A DNA stretch of 64,000 nt from positions 1 through 64,000 of the forward strand of contig CAJMNR010000022.1 in NCBI GenBank assembly GCA_905214875.1, given 5' to 3'. The notes under the pieces are model-generated. The model was not told the DNA's origin. It saw only the letters and a program-made list of their open reading frames with translations, and ran no database searches. The position numbers and the translations under genes are program-made. Of this stretch, positions 16,586 through 26,298 are shown piece by piece. The number at the start of each line of letters is the position of its first letter. Position 1 is the stretch's first letter. This DNA is from an uncultured bacterium. Lineage in GTDB: Bacteria; Bacillota; Clostridia; Lachnospirales; Lachnospiraceae.

Positions 16586-19015
16586 TTAGCGTGGAACCTC
16601 TACCATCATGTAGTGTTCTACTTGGTCAAATTCTTTAACGTCGTTAAACTTCTCAAATACTAAACCACATTCGTAACCGCTTGCAACTTCTTTAACATCA
16701 TCTTTAAATCTCTTAAGTGATTGAAGATTTCCTTCAAAGATAAGATTTCCTTCACGAGTGATACGAACCATTGTATTACGTAAAATCTTACCATCAAGTA
16801 CATATGCACCGGCAATTGTACCTACACCAGAAGCTTTAAATGTTTGACGAACTTCTGAATGAGCGATAACTTTTTCTTCATAAATTGGTTCAAGCATACC
16901 TTTCATGGCTGCTTCGATATCTTCGATTGCATTGTAGATAACTCTATATAGACGTAAATCTACTTTTTCTCTATCTGCGATTTCTTTTGCCGCATGGTCT
17001 GGACGAACATTGAAACCGATTACAATTGCATTAGAAGCACTTGCAAGCATGATATCGGATTCATTGATTGCACCAACACCACCGTGGATTACACGTACTG
17101 CAACTTCTTCATTGCTAAGTTTTAATAAACTTTGTTTCATTGCTTCTACAGAACCTTGAACGTCAGCTTTGATGATTAAGTTTAATTCTTTTACATTACC
17201 AGCTTGGATTTGTGAGAATAAACCATCAAGAGATAATTTAGCTTTTGTATCATCAAGTAATTTTTCTCTGCTTTGTTCAATATAAACTTCAGCAATGCTA
17301 CGAGCTTCTTTTTCACTATCAGTACTCATGCATACTTCACCAGCTTCTGGTACATCGTTAAGACCAAGAATTTCAACTGGTGTAGATGGGCCTGCTTCTT
17401 TTACTCTTCTTCCCTTATCGTCCATAAGAGCACGAACTTTACCGTAGCTTGATCCGATAACGATTGGATCACCAACATGTAATGTACCTTTTTGTACTAA
17501 TACAGTTGCAACAGAACCTTTACCTTTATCAAGTTTTGCTTCAATTACGATACCTCTTGCATTACGGTTTGGATTTGCTTTTAATTCAAGCACTTCTGAA
17601 GTTAAAAGAATCATTTCTAATAATTCGTTGATACCTTCTTTTGTGTGAGCCGATACTGGTACGAAAATTGTGCTGCCGCCCCAATCTTCTGGAATTAATT
17701 CATATTCTGTTAATTCTTGTTTTACACGTTCGACGTTTGCACTTTCTTTATCGATCTTGTTGATTGCAACAATGATTTCGATTCCAGCAGCTTTTGCATG
17801 GTTGATTGCTTCGATTGTCTGAGGCATTACACCATCATCAGCAGCTACTACTAAGATAGCGATATCTGTGGATTGAGCACCACGCATACGCATTGAAGTA
17901 AATGCTTCATGTCCTGGAGTATCAAGGAATGTGATTTTTTCTCCATTGTAGTTTACTACAGATGCACCGATGTGCTGAGTGATACCACCAGCTTCTCCGT
18001 TTGTTACATGAGAAGAACGAATTGCATCAAGTAAGGAAGTTTTACCATGATCTACGTGACCCATAACACATACTACAGGTGGACGTTTTACCATGTCTTT
18101 TTCGTCTTCTTCTTCCTCTTTTAATAACTCTTCGATTACGTCAACTTTAACTTCTTGTTCTACGATGATATCGTATTCTAATGCGATTTCTTCTGCTTCT
18201 TCGAAAGAAATTTCAGAGTTTAAGTTAACCATCTTACCAGCCATGAATAATTTCTTAACTAATGCTGCAGCTGGTTGTTTCATTTTATCTGCAAGATCTT
18301 TTATTGAAATTGTTTCTGGTACTGTAATTTGTTTTACTTCTTCTTCTACAACCTTAACAACTTCTGGCTTAATGAAAGCACCTTTTCTGTTTGGATCTTT
18401 TGCAGGTTGGTTATTGTTTTGATTGCGGTTATTGTTTCTGTTATTATTGCGGTTATTACCGAAACGGTTGTTATTATTTCTGTTACCGTTGTTGTTGCGG
18501 TTTCCGTTGTTATTACGGTTTTGTCCTTGTCCGCCTTGGCTGTTTCTGTTTTGACCGCCTTGGTTGTTTCTGTTTTGACCATTTTGGCCGCCTTGACCAT
18601 TTCTGTTTTGGCCTTGGCCATTTCCGTTTGGTCTGTTTCCATTGTTTGGGCGGTTTTGATTATTGTTTGATCTATTTTCTCTGTTTTGATTATTGCCTTG
18701 TGGGCGATTGTTGTTTGTTTGTTTATTATCGTTCATATTCTGATTTCTACTTGTTCCTATCTGATTATGTCTTGTTTGCGTAGTTTCTTGTTTTTGCTCA
18801 GGTTTGGCCTTTGTAACCTTATTATTCGGTACACTAGTTGGTGCTTGCTTTAGAATAGTCTTTCCAAATTGTCTCTTTACAAGAGCAACTTGATCATCTT
18901 CGATACTGCTCATATGACTCTTAACTTCAATACCATTATTGTTCAAAAACTCAATGATATCCTTACTATGGACATCAATATTTTTAGCTAATTCATATAT
19001 CTTCATCTTTGCCAT
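16586..19015 (-). CDS. infB: Translation initiation factor IF-2
   Basis: GTPase that places initiator tRNA on the 30S subunit. The 809-residue protein starts MAKMKIYELAKN with an IF2_N module, then a low-complexity stretch of roughly 140 residues dominated by Asn, Gln, Gly and Arg. A second IF2_N region follows, then the G domain (GHVDHGKTS, DTPGHEAF, NKID), and domains II to IV. The ATG at 19015 fits the family N-terminus and follows GGTGG; the TTG 27 bases upstream is less likely. The Asn-rich linker is unusually repetitive at DNA level. Confidence 0.97.
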   Translation of the reverse strand: MAKMKIYELAKNIDVHSKDIIEFLNNNGIEVKSHMSSIEDDQVALVKRQFGKTILKQAPTSVPNNKVTKAKPEQKQETTQTRHNQIGTSRNQNMNDNKQTNNNRPQGNNQNRENRSNNNQNRPNNGNRPNGNGQGQNRNGQGGQNGQNRNNQGGQNRNSQGGQGQNRNNNGNRNNNGNRNNNNRFGNNRNNNRNNNRNQNNNQPAKDPNRKGAFIKPEVVKVVEEEVKQITVPETISIKDLADKMKQPAAALVKKLFMAGKMVNLNSEISFEEAEEIALEYDIIVEQEVKVDVIEELLKEEEEDEKDMVKRPPVVCVMGHVDHGKTSLLDAIRSSHVTNGEAGGITQHIGASVVNYNGEKITFLDTPGHEAFTSMRMRGAQSTDIAILVVAADDGVMPQTIEAINHAKAAGIEIIVAINKIDKESANVERVKQELTEYELIPEDWGGSTIFVPVSAHTKEGINELLEMILLTSEVLELKANPNRNARGIVIEAKLDKGKGSVATVLVQKGTLHVGDPIVIGSSYGKVRALMDDKGRRVKEAGPSTPVEILGLNDVPEAGEVCMSTDSEKEARSIAEVYIEQSREKLLDDTKAKLSLDGLFSQIQAGNVKELNLIIKADVQGSVEAMKQSLLKLSNEEVAVRVIHGGVGAINESDIMLASASNAIVIGFNVRPDHAAKEIADREKVDLRLYRVIYNAIEDIEAAMKGMLEPIYEEKVIAHSEVRQTFKASGVGTIAGAYVLDGKILRNTMVRITREGNLIFEGNLQSLKRFKDDVKEVASGYECGLVFEKFNDVKEFDQVEHYMMVEVPR

Positions 19016-19082
19016 ACTTCCACCAATCCTTTCCTGGCACAAGGAATAACGAATCCTTGTCTTCGGTGTTTTAGGTTAACTG

Positions 19083-19385
19083 TTACTTATCCAATTGTTT
19101 TTTTATTGCATCTGCAAAGCCTTTGTCTAACACTGCCAGTGAAGCGCGAAATTGTTTCCCCATGGCATGACCTAAAGCTTCCTTATCCTCATAAAAATAA
19201 ATTGGCACATTGTAATGTGTACACATATTTGTAAACATTTTTTTCGTATTATCAGATGCATCATCTGCTACGATTACTAATGAAGCCTTTTTTTCTTTGA
19301 CAGATTTCTCTGTAAGGAACTCTCCACTTGCAATTTTCCCAGCTTTTGTGGCTAATCCTACATAAGATAGTACTTTATTCTGCAT
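19083..19385 (-). CDS. ylxQ: L7Ae-family ribosomal protein YlxQ
   Basis: A 100-residue L7Ae/L30e-fold protein (KVLSYVGLATKAGKIASGE, LVIVADDASDNTKK). Family members bind kink-turn RNA. Its ATG overlaps the last codons of ylxR, so translation is probably coupled. It lies between ylxR and infB as in most Firmicutes. Confidence 0.92.
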   Translation of the reverse strand: MQNKVLSYVGLATKAGKIASGEFLTEKSVKEKKASLVIVADDASDNTKKMFTNMCTHYNVPIYFYEDKEALGHAMGKQFRASLAVLDKGFADAIKKQLDK

Positions 19386-19650
19386 CAAGATTTTTCAACT
19401 CCTTTTCTAGTTCATCGTAGATTTCTTTTGGAATTGTTACTTTCAAAGAACGTTCTAATGCTTTACGTTGTACTGCTTTTTCGAAACATTCTAAAGAACA
19501 GCAAAGGTAAGCACCACGACCATTTTTCTTTCCAGTTGCATCGATTACGATTTCATCTTCTGGTGTCTTAATTACACGAATTAAGTCCTTTTTGCTTTTC
19601 ATTTCCCCACAGCCAGTGCACTGACGCATAGGTATCTTTCTAATACTCAT
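19375..19650 (-). CDS. ylxR: YlxR family RNA-binding protein (RnpM)
   Basis: A 91-residue DUF448 protein with MRQCTGCGEMKSKKDLIR, GRGAYLC and a conserved ARK/RKAL-type basic helix. In Bacillus this family modulates RNase P. Located between nusA and ylxQ. Confidence 0.93.
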   Translation of the reverse strand: MSIRKIPMRQCTGCGEMKSKKDLIRVIKTPEDEIVIDATGKKNGRGAYLCCSLECFEKAVQRKALERSLKVTIPKEIYDELEKELKNLDAE

Positions 19651-19700
19651 AACAACCTCTTTTCTATTCTACACAATAGAATGTAAAACGAACGAAACGA

Positions 19701-20819
19701 TTATTCTTCGTCGTTATCCATGTTAAAATCTTTATATGCTTCGATATACGCATCTTCATAATCTGCTGCATCATTGCTCATACCAGATTGTGATTCAGAT
19801 TTGATATCGATTTTGTATCCTGTTAATCTTGCAGCAAGACGAGCATTTTGTCCTTCTTTACCGATTGCTAATGATAATTGATAATCAGGTACGATTACTT
19901 TTGCGCTCTTTTCTTCTACATCTACTGTTACGCTAACAACTTTTGCTGGGCTAAGTGCATTTTGGATTAATACTGCTGGATCTTCGCTCCAGTTGATGAT
20001 ATCAATCTTTTCTCCACGAAGTTCATTTACGATTGCATTAACTCTTGCACCGTTTTGACCAACACAAGCTCCAATAGGATCTACGTCTGGGTTATTAGTT
20101 GCAACTGCCATCTTAGTTCTAGAACCAGCTTCTCTGGCAATGCTCTTAATTTCAACGATTCCTTCTTTTACTTCTGTAACTTCTGCTTCAAATAAACGTT
20201 TTACTAACTCTGGATGAGTTCTGGAAACTGTAATCTTAGGTCCTTTTGTAGAATCTTTAACTTCGATTACATATAATTTGATACGTTCTGTTGGACGGAA
20301 ACGTTCTCCGCGTACTTGTTCTTGTTCTGTAAGAACTGCATCAACTTTACCAAGATTAATGCTTACATTGTTGCCAACATATCTTTGAACGATACCTGTT
20401 ACGATATCTCTTTCTTTTTCAAAATAAATTCCGTATAATACTTTTCTTTCTTCTTCACGAATCTTTTGAACTACAACTTGTTTTGCTTTTTGAGCAGCAA
20501 TACGACCAAAGTTGTTAGGTGTTACTTCTACTTGAACAACATCACCTACTGAGAATTTAGGGTAGTTTAAGATTGCTTCTTCACGACTGATTTGCATTAC
20601 AGGATCTGTAACCTCATCAACGATTTCACGTTCAGCGTATACTTTAACCTCACCAGTTTCACGATTGATGTTCACTTTGATGTTATCCGCTTTACCAAAA
20701 TGGTTTTTACAAGCAGCTACTAAAGAGTTTTCAATTGCTTCAAGTAAAATTTCTTTGCTAATATTTTTTTCTTTTTCAATTTGCTCTAATGCTCCGATTA
20801 GTTCATTATTCTTTGCCAT
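19701..20819 (-). CDS. nusA: Transcription termination/antitermination factor NusA
   Basis: RNA polymerase-binding factor of 372 residues: N-terminal domain, S1 domain (GIVQRYVGNNVSINLG), then two KH domains (DPIGACVGQNGARVNAI and LAIGKEGQNARLAARLTGYKIDI). The C-terminus is an acidic tail and lacks the extra repeats of E. coli NusA, as is usual in Firmicutes. Second gene of the translation operon. Confidence 0.97.
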   Translation of the reverse strand: MAKNNELIGALEQIEKEKNISKEILLEAIENSLVAACKNHFGKADNIKVNINRETGEVKVYAEREIVDEVTDPVMQISREEAILNYPKFSVGDVVQVEVTPNNFGRIAAQKAKQVVVQKIREEERKVLYGIYFEKERDIVTGIVQRYVGNNVSINLGKVDAVLTEQEQVRGERFRPTERIKLYVIEVKDSTKGPKITVSRTHPELVKRLFEAEVTEVKEGIVEIKSIAREAGSRTKMAVATNNPDVDPIGACVGQNGARVNAIVNELRGEKIDIINWSEDPAVLIQNALSPAKVVSVTVDVEEKSAKVIVPDYQLSLAIGKEGQNARLAARLTGYKIDIKSESQSGMSNDAADYEDAYIEAYKDFNMDNDEE

Positions 20820-20908
20820 GTCGTTATCCTCCTAACATTATGCATGCCACCTATAGCGGTCTTACGTTCTTTATCCAAATTTATATTTAACACAGTTGAT
20901 TTCTTTGC

Positions 20909-21376
20909 TTAAAAATCAATTGCTAATCTAACCATAGCAATTTCAGGGCGTTTGAAAGTCATTTCGCTTTCATCTTCTAATTCGACTGTAATTGTTTCTT
21001 CATCGAATGCTTTTAATACGCCTTCAAAATCTTTTTGTTTGTTAATTCCTTTGTATAACTTAACTTCAATAACTTCTCCGATACTTCTTTTGAAGTCCTT
21101 ATCCTTTTTCAACTGTCTTCCAAGCCCAGGAGAACTTACTTCTAAAATGTACGCATCTGGAATGTAATCTTCCACATCTAAAAGATCACTTAAAGCACGA
21201 CTCACGATTTCGCAGTCATCTACTGAAATCCCACCTTCTTTATCGATATAAACACGTAAGAAGTTGTTTCCGCCTTCTTTCACATATTCAACATCCACAA
21301 GTTCAAAGTTATTTTCTTCAATTAGTGGCATTACTAAGCTTTCTGTTCTTGATTCGTAATCTTCTCTTTTAGCCAT
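20909..21376 (-). CDS. rimP: Ribosome maturation factor RimP
   Basis: 155-residue factor for 30S assembly with ELVDVEYVKEGGNNFLRVYIDKEGGISVDDC split over its N-terminal domain and YILEVSSPGLGRQLKK in the middle, both diagnostic. The ATG at 21376 is nine bases after GAGG and matches the family N-terminus; several in-frame upstream starts would add 25 non-conserved residues. First gene of the nine-gene operon ending at ribF. Confidence 0.94.
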   Translation of the reverse strand: MAKREDYESRTESLVMPLIEENNFELVDVEYVKEGGNNFLRVYIDKEGGISVDDCEIVSRALSDLLDVEDYIPDAYILEVSSPGLGRQLKKDKDFKRSIGEVIEVKLYKGINKQKDFEGVLKAFDEETITVELEDESEMTFKRPEIAMVRLAIDF

Positions 21377-21506
21377 TTTTTCATTCCTCTTTTCCATATT
21401 CAATTTTCGTATAGTTTGATATAACGACTTTAAAATTCTATACATATTCAATATGTCACAAAATTGATATTTTCATTAATATTCACAATTATTCTTAATA
21501 ACGCAA

Positions 21507-21536
21507 AATATAAGGAGTGGACAACAATCCACTCCC
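21507..21536 (-). terminator. Hairpin terminator before rimP
   Basis: Arms GGAGTGGA and TCCACTCC around six bases, followed on the minus strand by TTATATTTT. It ends transcription of the small membrane gene at 21604. Confidence 0.7.
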
Positions 21537-21603
21537 TAAGTCATTCGGTATCAAAACTACTTGTTCATTGTAACATTTATCCATGATAAATGCAAGGTTT
21601 ATT

Positions 21604-21927
21604 TTAAGCATTTGCTAACTGTTTTCGAAGTTCTGCCCCTATTTCCCCAATTAAAATACTAATTCCAAAGAAAATTGGATAGCACCACGCTGTCGAAGTA
21701 TAAAAAAAATAGATTGCCGGAATGGATAATAATCCACCGATTACAGGAAGCACAACATCCACCTTATGATGTTTGGAGTCTATATATCCAATCGCCATAC
21801 ATACAAATGGCGTCACAAGTATGACTAACATTAGACTTGTATGTAAACTCCTTGCCGCAAAGGGGCACCCGTAGAACAAAAGAATACTGCCTATGGCATA
21901 AGGCAAAATCCTTTGAATTGTTTTCAT
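21604..21927 (-). CDS. Small integral membrane protein, unknown function
   Basis: A 107-residue protein with four hydrophobic segments and a short basic C-terminus. The reading frame has an ATG with GGAGAAG upstream and a terminator afterwards. No family recognised. Confidence 0.65.
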   Translation of the reverse strand: MKTIQRILPYAIGSILLFYGCPFAARSLHTSLMLVILVTPFVCMAIGYIDSKHHKVDVVLPVIGGLLSIPAIYFFYTSTAWCYPIFFGISILIGEIGAELRKQLANA

Positions 21928-22065
21928 CTAACTTCTCCTTTTTAAGTTTTCCTTTTATCGTACTTATACAACATATTCAACTTCTTTTAAAAAATACCCC
22001 TTGACTAAGGCAGTAAAATCCGACAAAATATAATTTAATTATTTTAACTAAAGAAAGGTAGTTTT

Positions 22066-22944
22066 ATGAAATATCAAATCATCTCTGACAGCTCTTGCGA
22101 TATCGACAAGGCATATGTGCAGGAAAAAGGAATCGAAATCGTACCATTCTATGTTACATTCGATGAAATCAACTACTATAAAGAAGGAATCGAAGTAGAT
22201 CATGACGAGTTTTACGAAAAGATGATCAAGGATCATGCTTATCCAAAGAGCTCGCTTCCTGCCATCACAGATTATGTAGATGTATTTACAAAATACGCAA
22301 AACAAGACATTCCTGTTATCTGTACGACTATCACTACAAAATTCAGCGGTTCCTTTCAGTCCGCTTGTAATGCAAAAGAGATTGTCTTAGAAACTTATAA
22401 AGATGCAAGAATTACTGTAATCGACTCTACACTCAATACGTCTGTTCAAAATGTTTTTGTAAAAGAAGCCGTACGTATGAGAGAAAATGGTCTTTCTTAT
22501 GAAGAATGTATCACTAACCTTGAACGCATCCGTTCCACAGGCCGTATCATCTTCACAATTGAAAATATTGATTACTTAAAAAAAGGCGGACGAATCGGTA
22601 AACTTCTCAAGCTTGCCGGCTCTACTCTTGGCATCCGTCCTATCATTATATTTGAAGAAGGAGAAATCTCTCCTGGCGGTATCAGTCGAAGCCGTAAAAA
22701 GGCAAAACAAAAAGTTCTTGATGTTACAAAAGAGTACTTCGAGAAAAATAACCTTAATCCAGAAGACTACTCTTTCTCTGTAGGAACTGGAGTTGACTTT
22801 GACGAAGCCGAGGAATTACGAGATCAGTTTGAACAGATTTTAGGAATAAAAAATATTCCAATCAACCAAATTGGTGTAACAGTAGGAACCCATACCGGTC
22901 CACATCCGATTGGTATTGGTTTCGTAAAAAAATACGATTGCTAG
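22066..22944 (+). CDS. DegV family fatty-acid-binding protein
   Basis: A 292-residue DegV (FakB-like) protein. Motifs are the N-terminal ISDSSCDI, the central TTITTKFSGSFQSA, and the C-terminal GTHTGPHPIGIGF. Family members bind a fatty acid, and some (FakB) present it to fatty acid kinase FakA; no fakA is seen here, so the role is inferred from family only. The ATG follows AAAGAAAGG. Its 3' end is followed by a remnant of the structured repeat and a terminator shared with the convergent ybjQ gene. Confidence 0.92.
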   Translation: MKYQIISDSSCDIDKAYVQEKGIEIVPFYVTFDEINYYKEGIEVDHDEFYEKMIKDHAYPKSSLPAITDYVDVFTKYAKQDIPVICTTITTKFSGSFQSACNAKEIVLETYKDARITVIDSTLNTSVQNVFVKEAVRMRENGLSYEECITNLERIRSTGRIIFTIENIDYLKKGGRIGKLLKLAGSTLGIRPIIIFEEGEISPGGISRSRKKAKQKVLDVTKEYFEKNNLNPEDYSFSVGTGVDFDEAEELRDQFEQILGIKNIPINQIGVTVGTHTGPHPIGIGFVKKYDC

Positions 22945-22953
22945 TGTTTTGCT

Positions 22954-22980
22954 TCTCGCAGAGAAATTTCCTAACAATAA
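22954..22980 (+). repeat. Structured intergenic repeat, remnant (copy 5)
   Basis: Only the right half of the terminal palindrome is left: a degenerate TCTCGCAGAGAAATTTCC and then TAACAATAAAAA. It again abuts a terminator on its right side and has the same orientation as the full copies. Confidence 0.6.
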
Positions 22981-23017
22981 AAAAAAGCCTGTCCAACAAA
23001 CGGACAGGCTTTTTTTA
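22981..23017. terminator. Bidirectional terminator between degV and ybjQ
   Basis: Arms AAGCCTGTCC (22985-22994) and GGACAGGCTT (23002-23011) with A-tract to the left and T-tract to the right, serving both convergent genes. Confidence 0.9.
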
Positions 23018-23329
23018 TTATTTAAATTTTACTGCAGTGCCATAAGCCATAACTTCGGCTGCTCCTGATGCAACAGCTGAAGAAGAATATCTTACGCAAA
23101 CAATAGCGTCAGCTCCAATGTTGGCAGCTTCCTCCATCATTCTCTTTGTAGCTAAATCTCTTGCTTCATTCATCATTTGAGTGTACGCTGTAAGTTCTCC
23201 ACCTACCATGTTTTTAAATCCAGACAAAATGTCTTTTCCAACATTCTTTGTTTGAATTGTACTGCCTCTTACTAGACCTAACATCTCTAATTCTTTTCCA
23301 GTGATATAATCAGTATTTACTACTAACAT
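23018..23329 (-). CDS. YbjQ family (DUF74) protein
   Basis: A 103-residue YbjQ/UPF0145 protein of the heavy-metal-binding-domain superfamily: NTDYITGKELEMLGLVRG, ARDLATKRMMEEAANIGADAIV and the C-terminal GTAVKFK. The ATG at 23329 has GGGAGGAAGAAG upstream; the ATG 15 bases earlier overlaps this site and is rejected. Its precise function is not established. Confidence 0.9.
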   Translation of the reverse strand: MLVVNTDYITGKELEMLGLVRGSTIQTKNVGKDILSGFKNMVGGELTAYTQMMNEARDLATKRMMEEAANIGADAIVCVRYSSSAVASGAAEVMAYGTAVKFK

Positions 23330-23423
23330 TCTTCTTCCTCCCATAACAGTTCATTAATACTTTGACTATACCATATATTTCCCATTGCGTCAACGATGAA
23401 GAAACCATATGTTAATTAATTTA

Positions 23424-26000
23424 TTATTTCACTGTGACCTTAACGGTAACTGTTTTCTTTCCTGATTTTACTTTTATGTAGGCTGTTCCTTTCTTTTTCG
23501 CCTTAACAATCCCATATTTATCTACTGTTGCGACTGATTTTTTCGTCGAACTATAAACTAAATAATCGGTAGTGTTTGTCGGCGTCACTTTGGCAACGAT
23601 CGATGTTGATTTTCCAACCTTTAACGAAACAGTCTTTTTCTTCGTAGTTAACTTCTTCGTTGCACTCTTTCTTGCCACTACTTTAACTTTCACTTTTGCC
23701 TTCTTACTTCCAGACTTTAGGGTAATCGTTACCGTTCCTGTTTTCTTCGCCGTAATCTTACCTTTGCTTGAAACCGTGGCTATCTTTTTATTACTTGAAG
23801 AAAACGTTACCTTATCCGTGGAATCTGCTGGCTTTACCTCTTTTCCAATGGTATATGTCCAGCCTTTTTTCATATAAATGGTAGACTTATTTGATGAAGT
23901 CGTCTTAATCTTTACAGAAGTTGTAGGAACTTTTACTTTTACCGTGACTGTTTTTGAGCTTTTCACTGTCTCACCTGTAAAGGTTGCTGTAATCTTGGCA
24001 GTTCCTGCTTTCTTTGCCTTTGCTACGCCTGTCGTTGCATTCACTTCTAGTATCTTTGAATTAGAAGATGTATATCGTATTGTTCCGTTCGTAGAGGAGG
24101 ACTTTGCTTTAAATGTAGCAGTCTTTCCTTTCTTTAACTCACTTACTGACTTTGTAAATGTCACCTTAGGAAGGACAGGCTTTACTGCTGTTGCCGTTTT
24201 GTCAAACTCATAATTTACAACATCACCGCTATACATTTCAATTCTCAATTTGATTCTTCCATTGGTTGGAACCGAGGAATCTGCAAAGAAACTCTTTTTG
24301 ATGTTAAGAAGATTTTTACTATAGTCTGGTAAATAGGTCTCTGAGTACTGCAGATATTCTGCCCAGTTATTTGGACCGATTCTTTTTCCGTTACATGTCG
24401 CTGTTACTCTTCTTACTTTATTACCGTTGAAGTTAATGGATAACTTCACAGGTGTCTCGCTATTTCCTTTTGTCGCATTGGTATAGACTGCACTTTTGCA
24501 CGTCCTGATATATTCATACCATGTAGCGCCTGAACTAAATTTAAACTTCAAGGTTGCCACCGTGCCCAATGTAGTTTTCTTTGCCGTTACCACTCGTTTA
24601 ATATAGTCTTTTTTCAGCGTGACAGTCGCACTCTTTTCATGATAGGTATAATCTTTTCCTAATGTGAGTGTCGTATTGCCATTCATAATCTTAGTAAACT
24701 TGTTTCCATTTAAGGTTAGTGGGATTTTGATATCCGTATAGGTGTAGGTATTGTTCTTTTGCTTGATATAGATTGTATCTAAACCAGTTGCATAAGACGA
24801 TCTTCCTTTCATGCTGGCCGTAATCCATTCTCCAACGATTGGTTTCACCCATTTCGAACAATTTGCTTTACGGTCCATCCCTGAACCATTATCCCAAAAC
24901 ATCAAGGTGATTCCTAATTTCTTAGCTACATAATTTACATACTCATAATATTTTAATTCTTCTCCCGGCTGATTACATTCCATTCCACTGTCATATCCTA
25001 ACAGTCCGTATTCTCCAACCAGCACACCGATTCCGTTTTTCGTAAATTGGTCATACATCGTATTAAATGCCTTATCGATTGCTACCCTTTGGGTATACCC
25101 ATTCTTATAGCTTGCATCGTCCCATAGTTTTTCATCAAAACTTGTCTTTCCTAAGTTTGCACTATAAATCCATTCTCCATAATAATGAACGGTTGCGATG
25201 ACATTTGGATCTTGCTTACCATTAACCAAATACTTTGTTGTTATCTGATCATATAAAGGCTTACATTGTTCGTGATTCGTCTCTAATGTTGGAAGGATAA
25301 CCATTCTTGTTGCATTATTTCCTCCACTCTTACGAACGATGTCATATGCGGCTTTATTAATCTTATTTAATTTGTCTTGTGCATTTGATGTAAACGTTGG
25401 CTCATTGATTGTTTCAAAGCTTAACTTTTGACCATATCCTTTAAATGCCGCTGCAATCTGTTTCCAAAGTGCCGTATATTTTACGTATTCTTTTGATTTT
25501 ACGTTTCCATCCCAAGAATTCAGCCACATCCAAGACTCATTATGTACATTGATGACTACATACAAATCTTCATCCAGTGCCATTTGAACGACTTTCTTCA
25601 CACGCGCTAGCCATTTATCATCAATCTTATAATTCTTTGATTGGTCCATTACGCTTCCTTCATACGTAACAGGAATTCGCACGCTCTTGTATCCGGCCTT
25701 TTTGACATTCTTAAATACCGTCTGGTTTACTGTGGGTTGTCCCCATAACGTCTCACGATTGACATTGCTAAGCCCCATACCTTGGCGATTCGTATCACAT
25801 GACTCGAGCGTGTTACCAAGATTCCACCCTGGCGCCATCGCCTCTACATATTTTTGTGATGCGGTCTTCGTTGCCTGTGTCGTTGTGTTTGTTGTCATAC
25901 TCGTTTCTGCACTTGCTGGCATCCCGTTCCCCATAAACATGGTTGCCATAAGAGAAACGGATAACAACATAGAAACTACTCGTTTTGCTAGTTTCTTCAT
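23424..26000 (-). CDS. Secreted GH5 endoglucanase with CBM-like and three Ig-like (Big_2) domains
   Basis: Secreted beta-glucanase of 858 residues. A signal peptide (MKKLAKRVVSMLLSVSLMA, then ASAETS) is followed by a GH5 catalytic domain (about residues 50-390). The acid/base Glu is in ETINEPTF and the nucleophile Glu in VLVGEYGLLG, so it looks active. Next come an X2-like module, a second module resembling CBM46, then three bacterial Ig-like repeats to the C-terminus, each with a motif of the type SSNKKIATV and KKKGTA. The order suggests GH5_4-type xyloglucan or glucan hydrolysis. No dockerin or sortase motif is seen; the basic, Lys-rich Ig-like domains may hold it on the cell wall. Confidence 0.92.
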   Translation of the reverse strand: MKKLAKRVVSMLLSVSLMATMFMGNGMPASAETSMTTNTTTQATKTASQKYVEAMAPGWNLGNTLESCDTNRQGMGLSNVNRETLWGQPTVNQTVFKNVKKAGYKSVRIPVTYEGSVMDQSKNYKIDDKWLARVKKVVQMALDEDLYVVINVHNESWMWLNSWDGNVKSKEYVKYTALWKQIAAAFKGYGQKLSFETINEPTFTSNAQDKLNKINKAAYDIVRKSGGNNATRMVILPTLETNHEQCKPLYDQITTKYLVNGKQDPNVIATVHYYGEWIYSANLGKTSFDEKLWDDASYKNGYTQRVAIDKAFNTMYDQFTKNGIGVLVGEYGLLGYDSGMECNQPGEELKYYEYVNYVAKKLGITLMFWDNGSGMDRKANCSKWVKPIVGEWITASMKGRSSYATGLDTIYIKQKNNTYTYTDIKIPLTLNGNKFTKIMNGNTTLTLGKDYTYHEKSATVTLKKDYIKRVVTAKKTTLGTVATLKFKFSSGATWYEYIRTCKSAVYTNATKGNSETPVKLSINFNGNKVRRVTATCNGKRIGPNNWAEYLQYSETYLPDYSKNLLNIKKSFFADSSVPTNGRIKLRIEMYSGDVVNYEFDKTATAVKPVLPKVTFTKSVSELKKGKTATFKAKSSSTNGTIRYTSSNSKILEVNATTGVAKAKKAGTAKITATFTGETVKSSKTVTVKVKVPTTSVKIKTTSSNKSTIYMKKGWTYTIGKEVKPADSTDKVTFSSSNKKIATVSSKGKITAKKTGTVTITLKSGSKKAKVKVKVVARKSATKKLTTKKKTVSLKVGKSTSIVAKVTPTNTTDYLVYSSTKKSVATVDKYGIVKAKKKGTAYIKVKSGKKTVTVKVTVK

Positions 26001-26087
26001 CTTTGTCACCTTCCCCATCTTTTTTCCACAATGGAGGCATTATCTTTTGTAAGTAAATGTTACATAATGCCATACATTGTCATCTTC

Positions 26088-26116
26088 ATACTAGCACCAT
26101 ATAACCTACCAAACAA
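26088..26116 (-). promoter_or_regulatory. Putative promoter of the GH5 gene
   Basis: Minus-strand TTGTTT (26111-26116), 17 bases, TAGTAT (26088-26093), about 90 bases before the start codon. Confidence 0.5.
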
Positions 26117-26163
26117 TGTCCGATATTAGTTTTCTACATGGAATATATTCTTTTATAAACGGA

Positions 26164-26298
26164 CTCGTTGCCCGCGCCGAACCTGGTCTTGGTAGCGACA
26201 TCTTCCTTTCAGGTGAGTGCGCATCACACGTCCCGCTTTTTGGGACATTTTTAATTGTTAGGAAAGAGCTCGACAGAGCTCTTTCCTAACAATTAAAA
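26164..26298 (+). repeat. Structured intergenic repeat, copy 2 (perfect terminal palindrome)
   Basis: Near-identical to copy 1 over the whole core. Here the terminal palindrome is perfect: 19-base arms AATTGTTAGGAAAGAGCTC and its complement around a GACA loop. In the other full copies GAGCTC has become GAGAAA on the right arm. It lies between the GH5 promoter and the terminator of the tRNA-Glu transcript. Confidence 0.88.

Noticed and set aside
18329..18783. Plus-strand open frames of 110-130 codons
   Set aside because: They are mirror readings of the low-complexity Asn/Gly-rich segment of infB and have no ribosome sites.
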